Shown here: piece after piece, positions 8,883 to 16,667 of the stretch
Layout: each line of letters begins with the position of its first letter
Position numbering within the stretch: position 1 is the stretch's first letter
NCBI GenBank assembly: GCA_016795485.1
Contig: JAEUHM010000040.1
Span: forward strand, 62,001 to 126,000
Direction: 5' to 3'
Source: Verrucomicrobiaceae bacterium
GTDB taxonomy: Bacteria; Verrucomicrobiota; Verrucomicrobiia; Verrucomicrobiales; Verrucomicrobiaceae
DNA: 64,000 nt
Notes under the pieces: generated by a model
Database searches by the model: none
Told to the model about the DNA's origin: nothing
Seen by the model: only the letters and a program-made list of their open reading frames with translations
Translations under genes and position numbers: made by a program

Positions 8883-10114
8883 AGACACCTCGCTGGCTGG
8901 GCGAGTTTCATCGCCAGTGGTTCGCCGCTCGCAAGCGTCGGACCAACACAGCGGCGCGAGCCTTTCGGCGTGTGTGGCAGGACTTGCTGGACGACGCTGG
9001 CATCACGAAGGCCGAGGACCGCAAAGCGGCCTTTCGCGAAGCCGAGGCTCTGGAGCGTGAGAAGCGCGTGCAGTTCATCGGCCCACGACGCGAGAATCAC
9101 TCTGATCTGAAACTCGTGCTGCCCGTGGAGCAGGAGGCTTGGCTGCATGAGTTGTTCGGCACGCAACCTGGATCTGACACTCAGCAGCAGAGCATCGCTG
9201 TGATAGATCGCTTCGCTGCGTCATCGCATCCACTGCTCGCTGACAGTTGGCAGAGCCTTCTCACTCGTTTGCGTGAAGCGATCACTGCGGAGCGCGCCCT
9301 CGGCCCTTTCTCCTGGCTGGAGCCTGAGCGCATGAGTGAACTGCTCTCGTTGCTCTTGGCGCTTACCTCTCACGAGTGGCCCAACGGCACACTGATCCGC
9401 GATGCCAGCAGCACCTTGTTCAACGACTCCAAGCGGCTCGAGCGCGAGCAGAGCTACCTGGAGCGCTCGCTGCACTTGCTCTTCGAACGCGACACTCCAC
9501 TGGAAGCGCTGGGCATTCAGACCGCGAACAGCGTGCTGCATTACAGCGGCTCGCTCACCTTGCATTTCGAGGATTGCAGCACGCACGACAGCGACAGTCT
9601 GCGCTTCGAGTCCACGCTTTCCATTGCCGAGCTGATGCGTGCCACGCACCTCAGCACCTTGGCGAAGCGCCTGCTCACCGTCGAGAATCGCAAGACCACC
9701 TTCCTCCAGCTTGCCCGAGCCGACACTGCGCGAGACACACTCATCATCGCCAGCTCGTTCCCCACACAAGCCGTGCGTCGTGTGCTCGAGTTGCTGCCGC
9801 CCGAACTCCCGCACTACCACTTCGGCGACACCGACCCCAGCGGCTGGGACATTCTTCGATCTCTGCGTGACGTCTCACCGCGCCCGGTGCATCCCTTCTT
9901 GATGGAATGGCGTCCTGGCGGCGATTCAGGACGCTTGTCGCAACGCGATCACCAAGTGCTCACGCGCCTGCTCAATGACGAACGCATGGCCGATTGCCAA
10001 ACTGCGTTGCAGGCCATGCAGAGCGCTGGCACTCACGGCCACTTTGAGCAAGAGATGCTGGGGCCGCCGACTGTCCATGGCTGGCCGTTCTACGAAGACA
10101 CCCACGTCACGTAG
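8879..10114 (+). CDS. jetD: Wadjet nuclease JetD (Toprim domain)
   Basis: Fourth Wadjet gene, 411 aa, the topoisomerase VI/Spo11-like subunit that cleaves DNA. The basic N-terminal part (LGEFHRQWFAARKRR) leads to a central region and a C-terminal Toprim domain. Its acidic residues are visible: the Glu of LLTVENRKTTF near residue 267, and the paired Asp of HFGDTDPSGWDIL near residue 315. These are the metal-binding residues expected of an active JetD. It is coupled to jetC by an ATGA overlap, and all four genes are intact, so the locus looks functional. Confidence 0.9.
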   Translation: MKTPRWLGEFHRQWFAARKRRTNTAARAFRRVWQDLLDDAGITKAEDRKAAFREAEALEREKRVQFIGPRRENHSDLKLVLPVEQEAWLHELFGTQPGSDTQQQSIAVIDRFAASSHPLLADSWQSLLTRLREAITAERALGPFSWLEPERMSELLSLLLALTSHEWPNGTLIRDASSTLFNDSKRLEREQSYLERSLHLLFERDTPLEALGIQTANSVLHYSGSLTLHFEDCSTHDSDSLRFESTLSIAELMRATHLSTLAKRLLTVENRKTTFLQLARADTARDTLIIASSFPTQAVRRVLELLPPELPHYHFGDTDPSGWDILRSLRDVSPRPVHPFLMEWRPGGDSGRLSQRDHQVLTRLLNDERMADCQTALQAMQSAGTHGHFEQEMLGPPTVHGWPFYEDTHVT

Positions 10115-10120
10115 TGACTA

Positions 10121-10460
10121 CTACTTCAGCGTCTTCCTCAGCAAGTGGATAAGCTTCGTCTGGTAGTCAGAGCCGAGATTGTTGATGGTTTCGCAAGGTT
10201 TCCAACGGCTTTCACCTTATTCTCTAACTCTACACTTTGTGACTCCGCCACCTTGCCACTGTGGCTTTGCGAGAAGCGTGAATGGCCCGGTTAACCCATT
10301 GCTGCAGCGCTTTTTGCCACTCTACTTCGGGGCGTTGATTCAGGACCATTTGCACAGCCATCCCATAGGCGGTGGTAAATGAGGAGGCAAGCGTTGGAGT
10401 GGCTGGGGAAGGTGCGTCAAAAATGGGATAGGCCGAGTTGGTGTTTTGCGGGGATGGCCA
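10121..10460 (-). pseudogene. Remnant of an unidentified coding sequence between jetD and the IS
   Basis: Between jetD and the transposase two minus-strand frames read like protein. One is open from the transposase stop (10467) to a TAG at 10230, and contains SSFTTAYGMAVQMVLNQ and EWQKALQQWVNRAIHASRK. The other ends in DYQTKLIHLLRKTLK at 10121. Neither has a clear start. They may be C-terminal pieces of one gene broken by frameshifts and by the IS insertion. I do not recognise the family, and chance open reading frames are possible. Confidence 0.3.
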
Positions 10461-10466
10461 GCCATT

Positions 10467-11767
10467 TCAGGCGGGTGCTGTCCCATGAGATGCGACGCCT
10501 TGTGGCTCAAATCCAGGCAACCATGCGGAATGCGCGGCTCCCAGCAGGGTCAAGCTGCCGCCTGCCGTCCCATAACTTCGCAACAGCCCCACCAGATCAA
10601 GTCGCTCCCACATCGCCGCTCGCACCACGGCGAAGAGCCGCGTAAAGCTATGCCCCCACTCACCGATGTGCGCTGCATAGCGTAGCAGCACATAGAGGAG
10701 CAGCGCGGTCCATACCTGCCAGCGGATGGCGTTGGCGCTGTGGCCGAGGAAGTCGCCGAGCTTGAGCGTCTGCTTCACCTGTTTGAAAAAGACCTCGATG
10801 TCCCAGCGGGCGCGGTAGAGCTCGCACACGCTGCTGGCGCTCCAGGCAGTGTTGTTGCTGATGAAGACCATCAGACGCGGCTCGCCATCGACCTCCACCC
10901 AGGCCTCGACCCGGCGCAGCGCCCAGCCCGTGAGGTGTTTGAACTTGTCGCCCGTGAGCTTCACGATCTGGTCCTTGACCACGTTGCCGCCCTTTTTCAC
11001 CGGCAGGTTGCGCACGGTGCGGTAGCGGAAGTTGTCCTTTGCGCGGGTCACCCACTGCACGCCGCGCAGGTAGAGGTCATGCAGATGCTCGAAGTCCACA
11101 TAGGCTTTGTCGAAGACGACGACTTCTCCCTGCTCCAACCCGGCGCAGAGCTCGCGGGCACGCTTGTTGTCATGTTCGCCAGCGGTATCGACGATGGCGA
11201 AGGTGGGCAGGAAGCTGTTAAGGCCGAGGCGCAGGTGCATCTTTGCCGCAGCCTTGCGGCGGCGATGCTTCGCCCAGTTCATGCAATTGGCCACCAGCTC
11301 CATGACCGTGGAGTCCACTGCATGGATGCGCACTTTGAAGCGGTGCAGCAAAGAGCGCCCGGCATGGCCGCCGGGGCGCTGACGCCCAAAACTGCGGTCA
11401 TGGTGCTGGAGGTGGGCCAGAACACCAGCTCGGCGAATTTGGCATCACGCACCTTGTTGGAGTTGGAGAGGTTGTTGCGCGAGGGCGGCGTGAGTCCGAA
11501 GGCGGCGATGGCCCGCGCCTTGAGCCGCAGCCAGTCGCAGACATCATTGAGGCTCAGCGCATGGGCGAGCTGAGCGAAAAGCATCGTGCCGAGGTGGCTG
11601 AGCACTGTGTAGGTCCTGGCTTTGACATCGACGCCAGTCTCCCTGGCTGATCGGTGGATGATGTCACGCGGAATGAACTTGAGCACCTGCCCGAGAACAT
11701 TGATGTGGTAACGTGCTGGCTGAGTGGCGTAAGTGTGTGTTGATTTTGACATCGCACTCCAAATCAA
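10467..11767 (-). mobile_element. IS4-type transposase, interrupted by a frameshift
   Basis: The N-terminal frame (start 11767, MSKSTHTYATQPARYHINV) carries the DUF4372-like region common in IS4 transposases. The C-terminal frame (to 10467) carries the DDE core: HAVDSTVMELV, FDKAYVDF with a catalytic Asp, and the YRARWDIEVFFKQVKQ stretch with the catalytic Glu. Joined, they make one protein of about 430 aa. The switch is near 11417, where TGGCCCACC on the coding strand needs one more G to restore W-A-H-L-Q-H-H-D. No slippery signal is evident, so this looks like an inactivating deletion or a sequencing error. Terminal inverted repeats could not be fixed by eye. Confidence 0.85.
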
Positions 11768-11862
11768 GCCGCTTCCCGCCCTCAGTCAGCGCTCTTTACC
11801 CTCAAACCTCTTTGGGACGCCTGTGGACCATTTGTTCTATTGTCTGACGCGAACATGCGGCT

Positions 11863-11991
11863 GATATCCACATCGTTCGTCATGCGTGGCTCGCCATAGT
11901 AAATAGCGGCGACACTGCCACTGACCATGTAAGGCAGGCCGAGTTCATTGATTTTCCGCGTGAAGATGAGAAACGGCTCAGGTGAGTCCAT
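11863..11991 (-). pseudogene. Truncated nucleotidyltransferase (AbiEii/MNT-like), cut by the IS
   Basis: The first ~43 residues read MDSPEPFLIFTRKINELG then YMVSGSVAAIYYGEPRMTNDVDI. The GSVAAxxYGxxRxTxDVD pattern is the N-terminal nucleotide-binding motif of small nucleotidyltransferases found in toxin-antitoxin-like pairs. After DVDI the sequence stops resembling the family, close to position 11863, about 95 bp upstream of the transposase start. The simplest reading is that the IS element inserted into this gene and removed or displaced the rest. Its ATG overlaps the end of the small upstream frame, as in intact pairs. Confidence 0.6.
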
Positions 11992-12209
11992 GCATAAAGA
12001 TCTCTTTCACTCGCTGTTGCACTTGGGCCTCACTCCAGTCGGGATGCTGTTGGCGAAGACGAGCCGCTTTTACTTTTCTGCCGCCCCAATACAACTGGAA
12101 CGCCGTGCGCAGTTTTTGCGCGCCCGTCATGCGATGTAGCGTGGCGAGATATTCAGGCGTGAGGTCGGCAGCAATGGTCTGAGTACGCCAAGAGCATGGG
12201 GGTTTGCAT
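11978..12209 (-). pseudogene. Small partner protein of the nucleotidyltransferase, start region damaged
   Basis: A frame ending at 11978 contains LTPEYLATLHRMTGAQKLR, then QLYWGGRKVKAARLRQQHPD and WSEAQVQQRVKEIF. This pattern matches a family of ~80-aa proteins commonly encoded just upstream of such nucleotidyltransferases. No in-frame ATG, GTG or TTG precedes the conserved start. An ATG at 12209 lies in another frame (MQTPMLLAYS), so a one-base frameshift near 12180 probably broke the gene. An internal ATG at 12130 would give only 50 aa. Overlap of its stop with the next start supports the original pairing. Confidence 0.5.
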
Positions 12210-12210
12210 G

Positions 12211-12244
12211 AAAAAAAGCGGCTGAGTTGCCTCAGCCGCTTTTG
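12211..12244. terminator. Bidirectional rho-independent terminator
   Basis: AAAAAAAGCGGCTGAG, loop TTGC, then CTCAGCCGCTTTT forms a perfect stem of AAGCGGCTGAG/CTCAGCCGCTT with A-tract and T-tract on either side. It sits 40 bp past the stop of gnd on the minus strand, so it should end gnd transcription, and it can work in both directions. Confidence 0.9.
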
Positions 12245-12257
12245 GATTTATCAAGAG

Positions 12258-12271
12258 CGGGCTAAAGCCCG
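12258..12271. repeat. REP-like palindrome
   Basis: CGGGCT-AA-AGCCCG, a perfect 6-bp inverted repeat in the context AGCGGGCTAAAGCCCGGACTAC. Short elements of this form are often dispersed in planctomycete and verrucomicrobial genomes; only one copy was noticed here. Confidence 0.55.
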
Positions 12272-12283
12272 GACTACGAACGT

Positions 12284-13726
12284 TTACCCGATCACCTCGG
12301 GCCACTCGGTGTGGAAGAACTCGCCTTCGGGTTTGTCGAGGCGCTCGTAGGTGTGGGCTCCGAAGAAGTCTCTTTGGGCTTGGAGTAGGTTTGCAGGGAG
12401 GCGTTCGGCGCGGTAGCTGTCGTAGTAGCCGAGGGAGGCACTGAAGGCTGGCACTGGGATGCCGTTGAGGGTGGCGAGGGCCACGACTTCACGCCAGTTC
12501 TGCTGGGTCTTGCTGAGCACGTCCTTGAAGAAAGGATCGAGCATGAGGTTGGCCAGGCTGGCGTTGTTGCGATACGCATCGGTGATGCGGTTGAGGAACT
12601 TGGCGCGGATGATGCAACCACCGCGCCAGATGGCGGCGATGCGACCGAGGTCGAGGCCCCAGTTCTTCTTCTCGCCCATGGTCTTGATGAGGTCGAGGCC
12701 TTGGGCGTAGCTGATGATCTTGGAGGCGTAGAGGGCATCGTGCACCTTTTTGACGAGTTCCGCCTTGTCGGTGGTGATGTTGGCCTTGGGTCCGCTGAGT
12801 TCTTTGCTGGCGATGACGCGCTGCTTCTTCTGGCTGGAGAGGATGCGGGCTTCCACCGCGGCGTTGATGGTGCTGATGACGACGGCGTTCTCTGCTGCGT
12901 TGAGCAGGGTCCACTGGCCGGTGCCTTTCTGGCCGGCCTTATCGACAATGAGTTCCACGATAGGCTTGCCGGTCTCGGCGTCTTTTTGCTCGAGAGCCTT
13001 GCCGGAGATTTGGATGAGGTAGCTGAGGAGGTCGCCCTCGTTCCACTCGTTGAAGATGGCGGCCATCTCGTCCGTGGTAAAGCCAGCGTGCTTGAAGATG
13101 TTGTAGGCCTCACAGATGAGCTGCATGTCGCCGTACTCGATGCCGTTGTGGATCATCTTCACGTAGTGACCGGCACCGCCTGGGCCGATGTGGATGACGC
13201 AGGGCTCGCCATCGACTTTAGCAGCGATGGACTCAAAGATGGGCTTCATCACTTCCCAGGTGGAAGCTGGGCCACCAGGCATGATGGAGGGGCCTTTGCG
13301 GGCGCCTTCTTCACCACCAGACACGCCAGCTCCGATGAAACGGAGACCCTTTTCGGCGAGGTAGGCATCGCGCCGCTCGGTGGTCTGGTAGAAACTGTTG
13401 CCGCCGTCGATGACGATGTCGTCCTTCTCAAGAAGCGGGATGAGTTGCTCAATCACGGCGTCCACGGCATCGCGATCACTGTCCTTCACGGCGGTGGACT
13501 TGACCATGATGTGGATCTTGCGCGGGGTGGCGAGGCTCTGCACGAACTCCTCCAGAGTCTTGGTGCCGACCAGGGCTTTGCCCGGATGCTTGGCGATGAA
13601 CTCATCCGTCACGCTGGTGGTGCGGTTGAAGACGCTGACTTGAAAGCCACGGCTCTCGACGTTCAGCACAAGGTTTTGGCCCATAACAGCGAGGCCAATC
13701 AATCCGAAGTCACTTTTTTTGCTCAT
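12284..13726 (-). CDS. gnd: 6-phosphogluconate dehydrogenase, decarboxylating
   Basis: A 480-aa enzyme converting 6-phosphogluconate and NADP+ to ribulose 5-phosphate, CO2 and NADPH in the oxidative pentose phosphate pathway, in the cytoplasm. The N-terminal Rossmann motif is FGLIGLAVMGQNLVLN. The substrate-binding GAGVSGGEEGARKGPSIMPGG region is complete, and the catalytic Lys/Glu segment HYVKMIHNGIEYGDMQLI follows. The helical C-terminal domain ends near the tail residues RLDKPEGEFFHTEWPE. Length is the usual 470-480. It is divergent from the lipoprotein gene and is followed by a strong terminator. Nothing looks unusual. Confidence 0.97.
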   Translation of the reverse strand: MSKKSDFGLIGLAVMGQNLVLNVESRGFQVSVFNRTTSVTDEFIAKHPGKALVGTKTLEEFVQSLATPRKIHIMVKSTAVKDSDRDAVDAVIEQLIPLLEKDDIVIDGGNSFYQTTERRDAYLAEKGLRFIGAGVSGGEEGARKGPSIMPGGPASTWEVMKPIFESIAAKVDGEPCVIHIGPGGAGHYVKMIHNGIEYGDMQLICEAYNIFKHAGFTTDEMAAIFNEWNEGDLLSYLIQISGKALEQKDAETGKPIVELIVDKAGQKGTGQWTLLNAAENAVVISTINAAVEARILSSQKKQRVIASKELSGPKANITTDKAELVKKVHDALYASKIISYAQGLDLIKTMGEKKNWGLDLGRIAAIWRGGCIIRAKFLNRITDAYRNNASLANLMLDPFFKDVLSKTQQNWREVVALATLNGIPVPAFSASLGYYDSYRAERLPANLLQAQRDFFGAHTYERLDKPEGEFFHTEWPEVIG

Positions 13727-13829
13727 TTTGGGGCGGCTGACATAGCTCCCTGAGGGGGTGGCGCAACGGGATATTGGTGATTTTCACTTTTCACATGAAG
13801 GTTGCCCGGGCTCCGTCTAGCATCCGACC

Positions 13830-14639
13830 ATGTTCCAACTGGGCAAAAAAAGGCTGGGCCGGGCGCTGCTGACAGCGCTCTGCGGCTGTTTTTGTCTTGC
13901 TGTAGGGGGTTGCAAGTCCCTGCGGGAGAAGAGTCCCGAGGAGGTGATCGCCGAGGCGGAGAAAAAGGCAGCCCAGGACCCAAAAGCGGCCAAACCTGAA
14001 GAGGAGGCGGCTTTGAACGTCGATTTTTTGCTGGATATGGCCTTCAACGAGGCTGCGGCGATAACCAACGCGCAAAACTACGTTCCTGGGGTGGCCCGAG
14101 TAGCTGCCGACAGCGTGGAAGTCGTGAAGCGGGGTGCAGACGGCAATCCCCGGCGGGTCAGGGCAAGTGGACATGTTTTTTTGGAAATGACCGGCCTGGA
14201 TGAGGTGGCCACGGCTCTGAGTCAGGAGGCCTACATCACGGAGGATGAGATCATCTTGCGGGGTCGGCCCGTCGTGAAGCGAGGGTTTGCCACTCTGGAA
14301 GGACTCTCAGACTCCACGGTGTTCTTTGTATTGGGGAATCAGATCCGAGCGCTTGGCAGCCACCGCGTGAAGAATGGCCCCGTCATGCCGCGCGACCCGG
14401 AACAGAGCGCTGCCGTGATGGCCACGCTCCAAGAGCAAAAGAAGACCGGGCTGCCTGGAGTGAAACCCGGCCAGATTCCTTATACGAGCCTGCCAGAAGT
14501 GGGCCCCTGGCGAGAAGGGCCCAACCCGTTGCTTCCTCCACTGGACGACACGGCGGTGCCGCCGGAGGTCCGAGAGGAGATGCGCCGTCAGATGGAAGCC
14601 GAGGCTGTGCTGCAAAATGCCCGCCGCAGCGGCGACTGA
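13830..14639 (+). CDS. Putative lipoprotein of unknown function
   Basis: A 269-aa protein with a signal peptide and lipobox LAVGGC around residues 23-28, so it is probably lipid-anchored. A charged Lys/Glu/Ala-rich linker follows (residues ~35-60). The central part, GHVFLEMTGLDEVATALSQE then AYITEDEIILRGRPVVKRG, has the beta-strand rhythm of proteins that carry LptA/OstA-like or similar periplasmic repeats, but the match is weak and I would not name it. The C-terminus is Pro- and charge-rich. It heads three same-strand genes for exported proteins (13830-16541) and is divergent from gnd. Confidence 0.7.
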   Translation: MFQLGKKRLGRALLTALCGCFCLAVGGCKSLREKSPEEVIAEAEKKAAQDPKAAKPEEEAALNVDFLLDMAFNEAAAITNAQNYVPGVARVAADSVEVVKRGADGNPRRVRASGHVFLEMTGLDEVATALSQEAYITEDEIILRGRPVVKRGFATLEGLSDSTVFFVLGNQIRALGSHRVKNGPVMPRDPEQSAAVMATLQEQKKTGLPGVKPGQIPYTSLPEVGPWREGPNPLLPPLDDTAVPPEVREEMRRQMEAEAVLQNARRSGD

Positions 14640-14696
14640 CGGCACGCTGTACGTGAAGTCTTGCCTGCCGCCAAGGCATCGGCTTTAATCAAAGGC

Positions 14697-15797
14697 ATGC
14701 GTTTTGTCGTTCCACTTGTTGCTTCCCTGGTCTCCTTTGCCGCTCTGCAGGCTCAGGTGCCGAAAGGGCAGGAACCAGATCTCTCGGATGTGCAGTTCAC
14801 CACGGGTGAGGCCATTAAGATGCCGGAGGATGGTTCTCCATGGGCTCATCTTGACACGGATTTGCGATTTCCAGCCAAGCTCGGCAGTTTTGAGTATAAG
14901 TTTGGCTTCAAGGACAAGCGCCCGGAGGTGGGGATGCTCCTGACTTACGTTGACTTGAAGCTTAACCTGAAGGCCGACCTGATTTTGGCTCCGTGTCCGA
15001 AAAAAGTGAGCACCTCCCCAGACATCCTGCCGCCCGTGACCGAGTATTTGCGCTCAACTGCACGTGATCTGCGGGCCGCCGCGAGTTCTGCGGGTTACAA
15101 AGAGGTGGAAGAGAAACGGGAAGAGATCAAACAAGGCAAAATCGAGATCTGGAAACTCGGGGCCATCCCAACGGTGCAAATGTCCATGGAATACACTGCT
15201 GCCGATCCTGCAAATCCCGGCTCGCTGCCTCCGATCATCCAACTTCTCAATGTCATCCTGTACCAAGACACCTGGATTCAAACCAGCATGATCTTGCCTG
15301 CCAACGTCAGTGATGATGGGCGCAAGGCACGGGATGGGTTCATCACCCAATTGGTGCAAACCATCCGTGAACCAGCCATCCGCAAGGAGATGCTAAAGCT
15401 TTGCCATGAGTACGCCGCAGAGCCGCTGAAAAAGGAGTCCCAGGAGAATGCAGACAGCCTGCTATCGTTCTCCAGAGAAAGCCCTGTGTTTGAGATCCCA
15501 CTGCCAGGAGAGGCGCTGACGCCCGCTCTCAATGAACTCGCCACCGTGGCGGAAGGGACTGAAAAAGATGTGCTGCGTGGTTACCTCGTAGGCTCAGGTG
15601 CCAAGGCCTTGATGGGAGATCCACTGGAGGCTCAACTGGAAGAAGGAGCGCGTATTGCCTGTGTCGTCTATGGTTTGATCAAAGCCAAGAACGCTGCGGC
15701 CACTTCACCTACGATGGAAGAGCTTAGCAAGGTGGTAGCAGACAAAAAAGCGGCGGAATGGCTGCGGCAACGCATGAATGCCCCGCTGAAGGAATAG
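14697..15797 (+). CDS. Secreted protein of unknown function
   Basis: About 366 aa from the ATG at 14697, chosen because it directly precedes a good signal peptide (MRFVVPLVASLVSFAALQAQ); an in-frame start at 14661 would bury that signal. The mature part is mixed alpha/beta, with YKFGFKDKRPEVGMLLTYVD and later helical sections ending AAEWLRQRMNAPLKE. It has no cysteine pattern or catalytic motif that I recognise. It lies 57 bp after the lipoprotein gene and 24 bp before the SNase-like gene, so the three are probably one transcript. Confidence 0.65.
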   Translation: MRFVVPLVASLVSFAALQAQVPKGQEPDLSDVQFTTGEAIKMPEDGSPWAHLDTDLRFPAKLGSFEYKFGFKDKRPEVGMLLTYVDLKLNLKADLILAPCPKKVSTSPDILPPVTEYLRSTARDLRAAASSAGYKEVEEKREEIKQGKIEIWKLGAIPTVQMSMEYTAADPANPGSLPPIIQLLNVILYQDTWIQTSMILPANVSDDGRKARDGFITQLVQTIREPAIRKEMLKLCHEYAAEPLKKESQENADSLLSFSRESPVFEIPLPGEALTPALNELATVAEGTEKDVLRGYLVGSGAKALMGDPLEAQLEEGARIACVVYGLIKAKNAAATSPTMEELSKVVADKKAAEWLRQRMNAPLKE

Positions 15798-15821
15798 CTA
15801 ACAGGCATGAGTAATCTTTAA

Positions 15822-16541
15822 ATGCCCTCGGAAACTGGAAAAAAACCGGGTTTCACCAACCTCCTCATCACGATTGGCGTCGTGCTGACCGTGACGTTAC
15901 TGGCCATCGCCTTCAAGAAGCAACCGGTGCGTGAAGAGCGGACGGGTCCGCAAGGGGCCTTGCCAAAGGCGGAGCCCGTGGGTGTAGCCAAGCCAGTAAG
16001 TGCAGAAAACATTAAGCCGGTTGCGGAGAGCTTTGAAGAGTTCCCGAATGCGACACTCATCAACACGCCCGACAACGAGCCAGACACTTTCAAGGTGCAG
16101 ACTGGGCGCTCCGGCGAGTTGGTCTTTACCTTATATTTTGTGGATGCATTGGAGACCAGCTTCAAACAGACACGGAGGATTAAAGAGCAGGCTACCCATT
16201 TTGAAGATGCAACCACAGAAGCCATCGTAGAAACTGGGCGCGATGCAATGACGACTGTCACCCAGTTGCTCTCGGCTAGGCCGTTCCGCCTGCTGACCCG
16301 GTGGGAGCGAGATCCCGACAGCAAACACTACCTGGCGCTTGTGCTCGTGCAGACGGACAACGGCAACTGGACGTATCTGGCAGACATGCTGGTGCGCCAA
16401 GGGTTCGCACGGGTGCACGGCATCAGCACGCGCCTGCCAGACTCAGGCCGCGCTCTGGAAGACTACAATGCAGAACTGCGCACCCATGCCAAATACGCCA
16501 GGGACCGAAAGCTGGGCATATGGGCAAGGGTCAAGGTTTAG
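15822..16541 (+). CDS. Membrane-anchored SNase-like protein, probably not catalytic
   Basis: A 239-aa protein with one N-terminal membrane helix (ITIGVVLTVTLLAIAFKK). Its C-terminal half follows the thermonuclease fold order: LVFTLYFVDALETSFKQ corresponds to the R35/D40/E43 strand, and WTYLADMLVRQGFARVHG with RDRKLGIWA corresponds to the end of the domain. The Arg expected before VDxxE (R35 in staphylococcal nuclease) is Thr, and no DxYGR-like Arg (R87) is seen in RDPDSKHYLALVLVQ. Thus a nuclease activity is doubtful and the fold may serve binding. The residue comparison is by eye. Confidence 0.6.
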   Translation: MPSETGKKPGFTNLLITIGVVLTVTLLAIAFKKQPVREERTGPQGALPKAEPVGVAKPVSAENIKPVAESFEEFPNATLINTPDNEPDTFKVQTGRSGELVFTLYFVDALETSFKQTRRIKEQATHFEDATTEAIVETGRDAMTTVTQLLSARPFRLLTRWERDPDSKHYLALVLVQTDNGNWTYLADMLVRQGFARVHGISTRLPDSGRALEDYNAELRTHAKYARDRKLGIWARVKV

Positions 16542-16667
16542 GCGGTTTTTGCCATATGAGTGCACAATCTTATTGCGGCCCCCGTCCATCATCCGCTATC
16601 GAGACAACCAGCCACCGCCTGAGCGAGACGCCCGGTCGGGCGCTGGAAAGCAATCCTTGACCCTCCC

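Noticed and set aside
10467-11767. Programmed frameshift in the transposase
   Set aside because: No A6G/A4G-type slippery site or hairpin near 11417; the switch needs an inserted base, so a deletion or sequencing error is simpler.
12701-13753. 350-aa plus-strand frame opposite gnd
   Set aside because: Gly/Val/Asp/Leu-rich mirror of a well-conserved gene; no family resemblance.
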